Shown piece after piece: positions 1-5,770 of a stretch of DNA of 7,923 bases. Positions within the stretch are counted from its first letter, which is position 1; every line of letters starts with the position of its first letter. This DNA comes from an uncultured Caulobacter sp. Its GTDB lineage: Bacteria > Pseudomonadota > Alphaproteobacteria > Caulobacterales > Caulobacteraceae. The DNA is taken from the NCBI GenBank assembly GCA_937925635.1, contig CALALX010000125.1:1-7923 (forward strand). The letters run 5' to 3'. Below the pieces are notes generated by a model, which was not told where the DNA came from, did no database searches, and worked only from the letters and a program-made list of their open reading frames with translations. The translations under genes and the position numbers were made by a program.

Positions 1-1
1 G

Positions 2-535
2 TACTGGACGACGCCAGTGTCAGGTAATGAAGACGGCGTTTGCCGGAGCAATCTGATCCGCTTCGAGTTCGCCCCGACCGACCGCCGCGATAGGGGCGCC
101 GAGACACCGGTCAAGGTCATCGGCGTGACCGCAGACTGGCGCTATCGCTTCGCGGAGCCCGGCAAGGCCTGCAGCGATCTGTCCCCGGAAGCTTTCGACT
201 TCGTTGATGCGCCGAGCGAGGACACCTTCGTGCGCGGGCACGCCGCCTTGATCGCCCTCAAGGAAGCGGTCGCCGCCGGTTCGCCCATCGAACTTTCATG
301 CGGCGAACGCACTGCCGACAAATGCCGGGACATCATCCTCAACGCCGAGGTCGGGGCGGTCGACGAGTATCTGGACTGCGAAGCCCGACCTGACGATCCG
401 CCCGGGTGGAGCTGCGAGGCCGTTTCCTTCGGCGACTACCGGCTACGAACCTACGGCCCCTATCGCGACACCCCGCAAGTCCGGGCCGTGGAGATGACCG
501 AGTACATCGTTCTCTGGCACGAGCGCCGGGACTGA
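2..535 (+). CDS. Cysteine-rich hypothetical protein, 5' end outside the window
   Basis: I do not recognise the family. The reading frame is open to the left edge of the window. The first possible start inside it, a GTG at 17, has no ribosome-binding site, so the gene probably begins upstream and this is its C-terminal part. Counting from that GTG gives 172 residues with six cysteines (about C9, C52, C95, C103, C121 and C133). An even, spaced cysteine set suits disulfide bonds and therefore an exported or periplasmic protein, whose signal peptide would lie outside the window. It is rich in acidic residues and tryptophan/tyrosine, with no membrane segment and no catalytic motif I can name. Codon use (G/C at third positions) matches the neighbours, so it looks like a real gene. 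It ends in TGA at 533-535, and a hairpin follows within 6 nt. The export inference is weak; that it is coding is fairly safe. Confidence 0.6.
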   Translation, partial: YWTTPVSGNEDGVCRSNLIRFEFAPTDRRDRGAETPVKVIGVTADWRYRFAEPGKACSDLSPEAFDFVDAPSEDTFVRGHAALIALKEAVAAGSPIELSCGERTADKCRDIILNAEVGAVDEYLDCEARPDDPPGWSCEAVSFGDYRLRTYGPYRDTPQVRAVEMTEYIVLWHERRD

Positions 536-769
536 ATTTCGCGGATTCCTTGACTTTCAAGGCTTTCCGCCTCATATGCGCCCTGTCGCGGCACATTCGC
601 CGCGCCCATCGGCCCTGGCCGGCCGCGTAGAACGCCTCCTGGCGCTCCCCGGTCCAGATCGCCGATCATCCCATAGCGACGCCATTACGCGGGGCGTCTT
701 CCAATCGTTCCCGCTCCCCGACCGCAGGCCCGATGGCCGTGCGGCTCTGGTCGCATACGAAAGATATTC
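536..769 (+). promoter_or_regulatory. Structured gap and probable leader of the RNA helicase gene
   Basis: No gene is supported in these 234 nt. A TTGACT at 550-555 lies 17 nt before CATATG at 573-578. That is a fair -35 with a poor -10, and it overlaps the hairpin of the previous gene, so it is only a candidate promoter. If used, it would give a leader of roughly 185 nt. Further short hairpins are visible: a five-pair GCGGC/GCCGC stem near 587-602, and GACGCC 678-683 with GGCGTC 693-698. Long structured leaders occur on some cold-regulated DEAD-box helicase messages, but whether this is one is inference. Confidence 0.25.
541..570 (+). terminator. Hairpin just after the first gene, possible terminator
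   Basis: Five outer pairs (GCGGA 541-545 with TCCGC 566-570) and six inner pairs (CCTTGA 548-553 with TCAAGG 557-562) enclose a CTT loop. A small internal loop separates the two stems. The hairpin starts 6 nt after the stop codon at 535. There is no T-run, so it could end transcription only weakly, or it could protect the 3' end of the message. Confidence 0.35.
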
Positions 770-2215
770 ATGACGAACTTCGCTTCGCTTGGCCTGGCCA
801 AGCCGCTGCTCACGGCGCTGGCCGCCGAGGGCTACACCACCCCCACCCCGATCCAGGCCCAGGCCATTCCGATGGTGCTGGAAGGCAAGGACCTGCTCGG
901 CATCGCCCAGACGGGCACCGGCAAGACCGCCGCCTTCGCCCTGCCGATCCTGCATCGCCTGGCCGAGAACAGGCGCCCGGCCCCGCGCCGCGGCTGCCGC
1001 TGCCTGGTCCTGTCGCCGACCCGTGAACTGGCCACCCAGATCGCCGACAGCTTCAAGGCCTACGGCGCCGGCATGGGCCTGTCGGTCGCCGTCGTGTTCG
1101 GCGGCGTGAAGTACGGCCCGCAGGTCCGTGCGCTGGCCGGCGGCGTCGACATCCTGGTCGCCACGCCCGGCCGCCTGATCGACCATATCAACGAGAAGGT
1201 CGCCGTGCTGTCGGAGGTCGAGGTCTTCGTGCTCGACGAGGCCGACCAGATGCTCGACATGGGCTTCGTGGTGCCGATCCGCCGCATCGTGAAGGGCCTG
1301 CCGCACAAGCGCCAGAACCTGTTCTTCTCGGCCACCATGCCCTCCGAAATCGAGAAGCTGGCCGGCGAGCTGCTGCACAATCCGTCGAAGGTGTCGGTTA
1401 CTCCGCAGGCGACCACCGTCGAGAAGATCGACCAGAAGGTCCTGTTCGTCGAAGGCCCGCGCAAGCGCGCCCTGCTGGCCGAACTGTTCGATGACGCCGG
1501 CATGAAGCGTGTGCTGGTCTTCACCCGCACCAAGCGCGGCGCCGACCGCGTGGCCAAGGGCCTGACCGCCATCGGCGTCGAGGCCGCCTCGATCCACGGC
1601 GACAAGACCCAGGGCCAGCGCGAGCGCGCCCTGGCGGCGTTCAAGGCCGGTGAGATGCGCGCCCTGGTGGCCACCGACATCGCCGCCCGCGGCATCGACG
1701 TCGACGGCGTGACCCACGTTGTCCAGTACGAGTTGCCCAACGTGCCGGAAGCCTATGTCCACCGCATCGGCCGCACGGCCCGGGCGGGCGCCAACGGCCA
1801 TGCCATCGCGCTGGTCAGCGATGACGAGCGCAACCTGCTGAAGGACATCGAGAAGGTCACCCGCCAGCGCATCCCGAGCTGGGACCGTCGCAACGACAAG
1901 GTGCTGGGCCAGGCCCAGGCGGCCATGGCCTCGATCGAACCCGAGAAGCCGCACCGCGACCCGCGCGCCGCCAACGGCCGGGGCCGCAACGGCCAGCAGC
2001 AGAACCGCAACAAGAAGCCCCAGCCGCTCGACGCCGGCGGCAAGCCGCAGCCCGAGCGCGGCCAGCGCGCCCGTCACCGCCCGGCCGGCTACGATCCGCT
2101 GGCGGGCGTCAACAGCCTGATCGGCGCCGCCGGCGACGCGCCGCCCAAGCGCAGGAAGAATCGCAGCCGCAATCGCGGCAAGGGCGGCGGCCAGGGCGCC
2201 GGCGCGGCGGGGTAG
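770..2215 (+). CDS. rhlE: RhlE-type DEAD-box ATP-dependent RNA helicase
   Basis: This cytoplasmic enzyme uses ATP to unwind short RNA duplexes. RhlE-class proteins act in ribosome maturation and mRNA decay, in some bacteria together with RNase E. All core motifs are present in the 481-residue product: aromatic F4 and the Q motif (TPTPIQ, 24-29); motif I AQTGTGKT (46-53); Ia PTREL (83-87); Ib TPGR (132-135); II DEAD (156-159); III SAT (187-189); IV VLVFTRT (248-254); V ATDIAARGID (301-310); and VI HRIGRTARAG (331-340). Residues from about 380 form a basic, low-complexity tail rich in R, N, Q, K, G and P, ending in an arginine/lysine/glycine cluster, as expected for an RNA-binding extension. 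The ATG at 770 has a weak GAAAG 6 nt upstream and places the Q motif at the normal distance from the N-terminus. The family is certain. The RhlE subclass, rather than another DEAD-box paralogue, is a judgement from the short N-terminus and the tail. Confidence 0.93.
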   Translation: MTNFASLGLAKPLLTALAAEGYTTPTPIQAQAIPMVLEGKDLLGIAQTGTGKTAAFALPILHRLAENRRPAPRRGCRCLVLSPTRELATQIADSFKAYGAGMGLSVAVVFGGVKYGPQVRALAGGVDILVATPGRLIDHINEKVAVLSEVEVFVLDEADQMLDMGFVVPIRRIVKGLPHKRQNLFFSATMPSEIEKLAGELLHNPSKVSVTPQATTVEKIDQKVLFVEGPRKRALLAELFDDAGMKRVLVFTRTKRGADRVAKGLTAIGVEAASIHGDKTQGQRERALAAFKAGEMRALVATDIAARGIDVDGVTHVVQYELPNVPEAYVHRIGRTARAGANGHAIALVSDDERNLLKDIEKVTRQRIPSWDRRNDKVLGQAQAAMASIEPEKPHRDPRAANGRGRNGQQQNRNKKPQPLDAGGKPQPERGQRARHRPAGYDPLAGVNSLIGAAGDAPPKRRKNRSRNRGKGGGQGAGAAG

Positions 2216-2219
2216 CCCC

Positions 2220-2244
2220 CCGCCCTTGATGGAGATCAAGGCGG
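2220..2244 (+). terminator. Hairpin after the helicase gene, possible terminator
   Basis: A ten-pair stem with one bulged C at 2223 (2220-2230 with 2235-2244) closes a GGAG loop, 5 nt after the helicase stop. No T-run follows, so termination efficiency is uncertain. The hairpin also covers the two in-frame ATG codons at 2226 and 2229. This is one reason not to start the next gene there. Confidence 0.4.
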
Positions 2245-2265
2245 CAGGTCGCCCTGGCGCGGATA

Positions 2266-2306
2266 GTTCTTGGGTTGGAGCGGGAAAATCCCTCGGATCC
2301 AAGAAC
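2266..2306 (+). promoter_or_regulatory. Nested hairpin covering the translation start region of the RcnB-like gene
   Basis: GTTCTTGG at 2266-2273 is perfectly complementary to CCAAGAAC at 2299-2306. A second stem nests inside it: GGGA 2282-2285 with TCCC 2289-2292, loop AAA. The right outer arm ends 6 nt before the ATG at 2313 and contains AAGAA, the only purine-rich stretch at Shine-Dalgarno distance. Folding would therefore hide the ribosome-binding region. The complementarity is seen directly; a role in translational control is inference. Confidence 0.35.
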
Positions 2307-2312
2307 AACGCC

Positions 2313-3113
2313 ATGAAAAAGCTACTCACCGCCGCGGCGGCCCTGTCGATGGTGCTCGCCCCGATGGCCTCGGCCCAGACGCCCTACCCGACGCCGCCTG
2401 ACAGCGGCCGCTTCGGCCCGCCCCCCAGCGACCAGGTCGATCAGCGCTTCCGGCCGAGATGGTCGGCTGGCGACCGCCTGCCGCCGCAATATCGGCAGCG
2501 GGAGCACTATGTCGAGGATTGGCAACGGCGCGGCCTGCGGCGCCCGCCGAAGGGCTATCGCTGGGTCCGCTACAATGACAACAACTACTTCCTGGTGGCC
2601 ATCGTCAGCGGCCTGATCATCCAGACCATCTACCGCGACGAGCGCGACCAGACCTGGGAGCGCCGCTACACGCACCGCTACACCTATCAGGACGACATCT
2701 ATTACCGGGAATGCCGCAGGAGTTCCGATCCGGCCGGCGTACTGGTCGGCGCCCTGATCGGCGGCCTTATCGGCAACGCCATGGACGATGACGGCGGCGG
2801 CGCCATCGCTGGGGTGATCCTCGGCGGCGCGATGGGGGCGGCGCTGACCCGCGACCTCGACTGCGAGGACCGCAGCTACGCCTACCGCTCCTACTACAAC
2901 GGCTTCAACTCGGGGCGGCCGGGCAGCATCCATCGCTGGCGCAACCCGCGCAATGGTCGTTACGGCCAGATGCGCGTCGACGGCTACTACAACGACCAGG
3001 CCGGCTTCCGCTGCACCACCTTCACCCAGACCGTCTATATCAACGGCCGTCCGCGCATCGACCGCGGCCGGGCCTGCCGGCAACCGGACGGCTCCTGGGC
3101 GATCGTGAACTAG
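2313..3113 (+). CDS. Secreted RcnB-like / glycine-zipper / 17-kDa-antigen-like protein
   Basis: The 266-residue product starts with a signal peptide: two lysines, an Ala/Leu-rich core, and a likely cut after ASA at residue 21. Residues ~45-107 resemble the RcnB family, with W50..GDRLP..Y60, then GLRRPPKGYRWVRYN (74-88) and a hydrophobic stretch ending in IIQTIY. RcnB itself is a periplasmic protein linked to nickel/cobalt balance in E. coli, but most homologues have no known role. Residues ~141-178 form a glycine zipper of GxxxG-type repeats split by an acidic DDD. Residues ~205-266 resemble the C-terminal domain of 17-kDa surface antigens: W209..NP..G, G231..C234, and GRAC255..PDGSW262. There is no lipobox cysteine at the cleavage site, so it is probably not a lipoprotein; periplasm or outer-membrane association is inferred. 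An in-frame start at 2226 would add 29 residues ahead of the signal peptide and is rejected. Metal binding is not shown by the sequence. Confidence 0.8.
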   Translation: MKKLLTAAAALSMVLAPMASAQTPYPTPPDSGRFGPPPSDQVDQRFRPRWSAGDRLPPQYRQREHYVEDWQRRGLRRPPKGYRWVRYNDNNYFLVAIVSGLIIQTIYRDERDQTWERRYTHRYTYQDDIYYRECRRSSDPAGVLVGALIGGLIGNAMDDDGGGAIAGVILGGAMGAALTRDLDCEDRSYAYRSYYNGFNSGRPGSIHRWRNPRNGRYGQMRVDGYYNDQAGFRCTTFTQTVYINGRPRIDRGRACRQPDGSWAIVN

Positions 3114-3160
3114 CCGGGATCGCCGCTAGCCCGGCCATTGTTCTCCGGGCGCGGCATTCA

Positions 3161-3188
3161 GGGACAGACACCTGCAGGTGTCTGTCCC
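3161..3188. repeat. Perfect 28-bp palindrome between convergent genes
   Basis: GGGACAGACACCTG (3161-3174) is followed at once by its exact reverse complement (3175-3188), with no spacer. The palindrome lies 47 nt after the stop of the RcnB-like gene and 7 nt beyond the stop of the convergent enoyl-CoA hydratase gene. As RNA, either strand would form a long stem, so it could act as a terminator for both genes despite lacking T-runs. The GGGACAGACAC core resembles intergenic repeat sequences I associate with REP-like families in other proteobacteria. That link is from memory and unchecked. Confidence 0.75.
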
Positions 3189-3195
3189 GATCGGC

Positions 3196-3975
3196 CTACC
3201 GCCCCTTCCACTGCGGCGCGCGCTTCTGCGCGAACGCCATCGGGCCTTCCCGGAAGTCCTCGGACTGGAACAGCGCGGCGACGGCGGGCATCTTGAACTG
3301 GGTGCCGATCGCCTGATCCAGCGGCATCTCCAGGCCTTGGAGCACCGCCTGCTTGCTGGCGCGGATCGACATCGGGCTGCATTCGCCGATCAGGCCGGCC
3401 CACTTCTTCGCTTCCGTCAGCAGATCGGCGGCCGGGACGACGGCGTTGACGAAGCCCAGGTCCTTGCCCTCGGCGGCGCTGACGCGGCGGGCGGTGAGGA
3501 TCATGCCCATCGCCTGCTTCAGACCGATCTGGCGCGGCAGGCGGTGCAGGCCGCCGGCCAGGGCGGCGAGGCCGACCTTCGGCTCCGGCAGCGCGAACAC
3601 CGCCGACTCGGACGCGATGATCAGGTCGCAGGCCAGGGCGATCTCGAAGCCGCCGCCCATGGCCACGCCGTTGACGGCCGCGATCAGCGGCTTGTCGAGG
3701 TCGAAGCGGCTGGTCAGACCGGCGAAGCCCGACGGCGGGCTGCCCATCTTGCCGCCGCTGGCCTGATGTTTGAGGTCGTTGCCGGCCGAGAAGGCGCGGT
3801 CTCCGGCCCCGGTGACGATGCCCACCCACTGGTCCGGGTCGGCGGCGAAGGCGTTGAACGCCTCGTCCAGCTCGAAGTGCATCGGCGAATGGAGGGCGTT
3901 CATCACCTCCGGCCGGTTCAGGGTGAAGATGGTGACCGGCCCCTCGCGGTCGACCGTGATGAACTCGTAGGCCAT
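3196..3975 (-). CDS. Enoyl-CoA hydratase/isomerase (crotonase) family protein
   Basis: The 259-residue product is full length for a crotonase. These cytoplasmic enzymes stabilise an enolate of an acyl-CoA thioester; hydratases add water to trans-2-enoyl-CoA in fatty-acid and related degradation. The first oxyanion-hole segment is FSAGNDLK (62-69) and the second is NGVAMGGGFE (102-111). Glu111 and Glu131 (in LPEPKVGL) lie 20 residues apart, the same spacing as catalytic Glu144 and Glu164 of rat mitochondrial hydratase. Both acids are thus kept, which favours hydratase over isomerase activity. The ATG at 3975 has an AGGGAG ribosome-binding site (complement of 3985-3990) 9 nt upstream, which settles the start. 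No other beta-oxidation gene is nearby, so the true acyl substrate cannot be inferred. A carnitinyl-CoA dehydratase-like or other short-chain substrate is possible. Confidence 0.92.
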   Translation of the reverse strand: MAYEFITVDREGPVTIFTLNRPEVMNALHSPMHFELDEAFNAFAADPDQWVGIVTGAGDRAFSAGNDLKHQASGGKMGSPPSGFAGLTSRFDLDKPLIAAVNGVAMGGGFEIALACDLIIASESAVFALPEPKVGLAALAGGLHRLPRQIGLKQAMGMILTARRVSAAEGKDLGFVNAVVPAADLLTEAKKWAGLIGECSPMSIRASKQAVLQGLEMPLDQAIGTQFKMPAVAALFQSEDFREGPMAFAQKRAPQWKGR

Positions 3976-4040
3976 TGGCGGCGTCTCCCTTAGCTTTCCG
4001 CGAGAGGAGCCGCCCTTACGCGAGGGACGTCAACGGCGTT

Positions 4041-4144
4041 GCGTCCTTCGACACGACGCTGCGCTGCTGCTCAGGATGACTGAGAAAGAAGGCTAACCAT
4101 CCAAGTCATGCTGAGCAGCGCCGAAGGCGCGTGTCGAAGCACGC
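4041..4144. repeat. Inverted pair of ~41-bp REP-like repeats
   Basis: The arm at 4041-4081 and the arm at 4104-4144 are inverted copies, matching at 33 of 41 positions by my alignment, with a 22-nt spacer. Each carries a CTGAGCAGC block and a GTGTCGAAG block (or its complement). The right arm also holds its own hairpin, GCGCC-GAA-GGCGC, at 4118-4130. The pair lies between two minus-strand genes and ends 6 nt from the carbonic anhydrase-like stop, so its transcript would fold into a large stem after that gene. The form fits a REP/BIME-type intergenic element common in GC-rich proteobacteria. It could terminate transcription or protect the upstream message. Confidence 0.65.
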
Positions 4145-4150
4145 AGTGAT

Positions 4151-4681
4151 TCACCCGACCGTCGTCATCTCGCGCCGATAGCGCTTCCAGTTCTCGACGT
4201 AGTGCAGGGCCGAACCGGTCAGGGCCGCGGCCTGGGCCTCGCCGATCTCGCGGACCACCTTGCCGGGCGCGCCCATGACAAGGCTGTTGTCGGGGATCTC
4301 CTTGCCCTCGGGAATCAGCGCGCCGGCGCCGATCAAACAGTTTTTCCCGATCCTGGCGCCGTTGAGCACGATCGAGCCGATGCCGATCAGGCTGTTGTCG
4401 CCGATGGTGCAGCCGTGAAGCATCACCATGTGGCCGACGGTCACATTGGCCCCGATGACCAGTGGCATGCCGTGGTCGGCGTGGAGCACAGATCCGTCCT
4501 GGACATTGCTGTTCTCGCCGATGGTCAGGGTTTCGGTATCGCCTCTAGCGGTGGCGCCCCACCATATGCTCGCATTCTTCTTCAGAATCACTGCGCCCAT
4601 CACGGCGGCGGTCGGCGCGATCCAGTATTCGCCATCCGAAGGCAGCGTGGGCGCTGTGGCGCCCAAAGCATAAACAGTCAT
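4151..4681 (-). CDS. Gamma-class carbonic anhydrase-like hexapeptide-repeat protein
   Basis: The 176-residue product is a left-handed beta-helix protein built from hexapeptide turns (for example IGENSN, IGANVT, IGDNSL and IGKNCL) with a helical C-terminus. Such proteins form trimers and bind metal between subunits. Residues matching archaeal Cam are present: R46 and D48 (Cam Arg59, Asp61), Q61 and D62 (Gln75, Asp76), and the three metal-ligand histidines H67, H84 and H89 (His81, His117, His122). The acidic loop that carries Cam's proton-shuttle glutamate is absent, as in the shorter YrdA/PaaY-type members, many of which show little or no measured hydration activity. Metal binding is therefore well supported and CO2 hydration uncertain. 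The ATG at 4681 has GAGG (complement of 4689-4692) 7 nt upstream. The gene is divergent from phoH, across a 312-nt gap. The enoyl-CoA hydratase lies downstream on the same strand, but the inverted repeat between them argues against a simple operon. Confidence 0.92.
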   Translation of the reverse strand: MTVYALGATAPTLPSDGEYWIAPTAAVMGAVILKKNASIWWGATARGDTETLTIGENSNVQDGSVLHADHGMPLVIGANVTVGHMVMLHGCTIGDNSLIGIGSIVLNGARIGKNCLIGAGALIPEGKEIPDNSLVMGAPGKVVREIGEAQAAALTGSALHYVENWKRYRREMTTVG

Positions 4682-4692
4682 CCGTACGCCTC

Positions 4693-4750
4693 GTATATTT
4701 ATCGTGACGGCTTGCTTAACCGGTCAGAAACCAAGTTAGCATCATTCTTG
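4693..4750. promoter_or_regulatory. AT-richer pocket between divergent genes, likely promoter region
   Basis: This is the least GC-rich stretch of the divergent gap and the natural place for promoters in both directions. On the minus strand, GCTAACTT (complement of 4733-4740) partly matches the Caulobacter-type -10 GCTANAWC and could serve the carbonic anhydrase-like gene. No -35 sits at a proper distance. No convincing plus-strand promoter was found by eye. Confidence 0.25.
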
Positions 4751-4970
4751 TCAGGCGATTCGAGGGGGCCTCGGCCATCTCAAATCCTGCGCGGCCGGGT
4801 TTTCCGGTCGCGGTCTCCTGACGGCGGAGAACCGGGTGTCGCGTTTGGTGTCCAGGCGTCCAAGGACGTCTTCAGTCCCGCGAAGTGCAAGCGAGCCTCC
4901 TGGCCGCGCACGCGTCATCCTCTCCGCAGTCCACACCCAAGGGCGCGCCGTTCCGGCGACGCCCTTTTTT
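4751..4970 (+). ncRNA. Candidate small RNA or phoH leader ending at an intrinsic terminator
   Basis: No gene is supported here, but the stretch is GC-rich, highly structured and closed by a classic terminator. GCGCGGCCGG at 4789-4798 can pair over ten positions (one G-U) with 4900-4909. Inside that arch sit a CGG-TCTCC/GGAGA-A-CCG hairpin (4811-4834) and a GGCGTC-CAAG-GACGTC hairpin (4855-4870). I see no tmRNA tag sequence and no signal-recognition-particle RNA core. I cannot match it to 6S RNA, which also folds as a long interrupted hairpin. The 5' end is not defined by the sequence. It may be an independent small RNA ending at 4970, or an attenuated leader for phoH. Confidence 0.3.
4939..4970 (+). 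terminator. Intrinsic terminator 23 nt upstream of the phoH start codon
   Basis: This is a twelve-pair stem, 4939-4950 with 4954-4966, with a single bulged A at 4959 and a TTC loop. It is followed by T at 4967-4970, giving a run of six T in all, two of them paired. It is the only hairpin in the window with a proper T-run and the best terminator seen. It points along the plus strand, yet no plus-strand gene lies in the preceding 1.8 kb, so its target must be a non-coding transcript or the phoH message itself. Confidence 0.8.
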
Positions 4971-4993
4971 CATGCCCCCATGGAGGCTTCTCG

Positions 4994-5761
4994 ATGACCA
5001 AGCGTGCCCTGAAGCGGACCGTGCGCGAAGGCGCATTCGATCACGCCCAGTTCCACCAGGATGACGGCGGCAAGGTGCGCCGCCTCCCGGTGAGCTCCGG
5101 CTGGTCTCCGCTCGGCCGGGAAGACGATCGCGAACAGGGGTACCTCAAGACCATAAAACCGAAATCCGACGGCCAGGCGGCGCTGATCAAGGCCATCGAC
5201 GCCAAGAATCTGGTCATGGCGCTCGGTCCGGCGGGCACCGGCAAGACCTACCTGGCCATCGCCAAGGCCGTGGAGGCGCTCGAGGCCGGCAAGGTCGCCA
5301 AGATCGTGCTCAGTCGCCCGGCGGTCGAGGCCGGCGAATCGATCGGCTTCCTGCCCGGCGACATGGAGGACAAGCTGGCCCCCTACCTGCGGCCGCTCTA
5401 CGACGCCCTGTCCGACCGCCTGTCGATGAAGCGGGTGCGGGCCCTGATCGCCGAGGGCGCCATCGAGATCGCGCCGGTCGGCTACATGCGCGGCCGCACG
5501 CTGAACAACGCCTTCGTGGTCATCGACGAGGCCCAGAACTGCACCTACGGCCAGCTGAAGATGCTGCTCACGCGCCTGGGCTGGCACTCGACCATGGTGG
5601 TGACGGGCGATCCGCACCAATCGGACCTGCTGCCGGGCCTGTCGGGTCTGGGCGACGTCGCCGACCGTTTCGAGGCGGTGCCCAACATCGCCGTCGTCCG
5701 CCTGGCCGAGCAAGATATCGTCCGCCACCCGCTGGTCGCGGAGATGCTGGGGGTGCTGTAG
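4994..5761 (+). CDS. PhoH family ATPase, short form
   Basis: The 255-residue product is a cytoplasmic P-loop NTPase of the PhoH family, related to the helicase-like core of superfamily 1 proteins. Members are linked to RNA metabolism and, in some species, to phosphate stress, but their biochemical role is poorly settled. Motifs: Walker A GPAGTGKT (78-85); the family segment SRPAVEAGESIGFLPGD (107-123); the conserved GYMRGRTL (163-170); Walker B VVIDEAQN (175-182); and the sensor-like TGDPHQ (204-209). The first ~55 residues are charged and unlike any domain I know. There is no KH or PIN domain, so it differs from PIN-PhoH fusions. No ybeY lies beside it, so it is probably not the ybeZ copy of the ybeZ-ybeY locus. 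The ATG at 4994 has an excellent GGAGG (4982-4986) 7 nt upstream, which settles the start. The frame stays open much further upstream, but that part is antisense to the carbonic anhydrase-like gene. Confidence 0.92.
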   Translation: MTKRALKRTVREGAFDHAQFHQDDGGKVRRLPVSSGWSPLGREDDREQGYLKTIKPKSDGQAALIKAIDAKNLVMALGPAGTGKTYLAIAKAVEALEAGKVAKIVLSRPAVEAGESIGFLPGDMEDKLAPYLRPLYDALSDRLSMKRVRALIAEGAIEIAPVGYMRGRTLNNAFVVIDEAQNCTYGQLKMLLTRLGWHSTMVVTGDPHQSDLLPGLSGLGDVADRFEAVPNIAVVRLAEQDIVRHPLVAEMLGVL

Positions 5762-5770
5762 CGACTCTTC

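Noticed and set aside
2226..2312. Earlier start for the RcnB-like gene
   Set aside because: It would put 29 residues ahead of a clear signal peptide, and the start lies in the stem of a hairpin.
572..2329. 585-codon open frame on the minus strand
   Set aside because: It is antisense to a helicase with every expected motif. Its translation is a biased Ala/Gly/Arg/Asp/His mix typical of the complement of high-GC codons, and no domain is visible.
2322..3083. 253-codon open frame on the minus strand
   Set aside because: It is antisense to the RcnB-like gene. It is rich in Ala, Val and Gly with no motif, and has no ribosome-binding evidence.
3178..3993. 271-codon open frame on the plus strand
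   Set aside because: It is antisense to an intact enoyl-CoA hydratase with both catalytic glutamates, and its composition is that of a reverse-complement shadow.
4751..4936. 61-codon open frame on the minus strand in the divergent gap
   Set aside because: It is arginine-rich with no ribosome-binding site or motif, and would lie between the carbonic anhydrase-like gene and its likely upstream region. Structured non-coding DNA explains it better.
4751..4970. Assignment to tmRNA, signal-recognition-particle RNA or 6S RNA
   Set aside because: No tag-peptide reading frame or tRNA-like end, and no GGAAGGAAGCAGCC-type core, is present. A 6S match could not be shown by eye, so no family name is given.
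4202..4993. 264-codon upstream extension of the phoH frame
   Set aside because: Most of it is antisense to the carbonic anhydrase-like gene and it runs through the terminator at 4939-4970. The ATG at 4994 has a strong ribosome-binding site.
770..5761. RhlE and PhoH as one RNA-processing operon
   Set aside because: They are about 2.8 kb apart with two opposite-strand genes and several terminator-like elements between them, so only a loose functional theme is shared.
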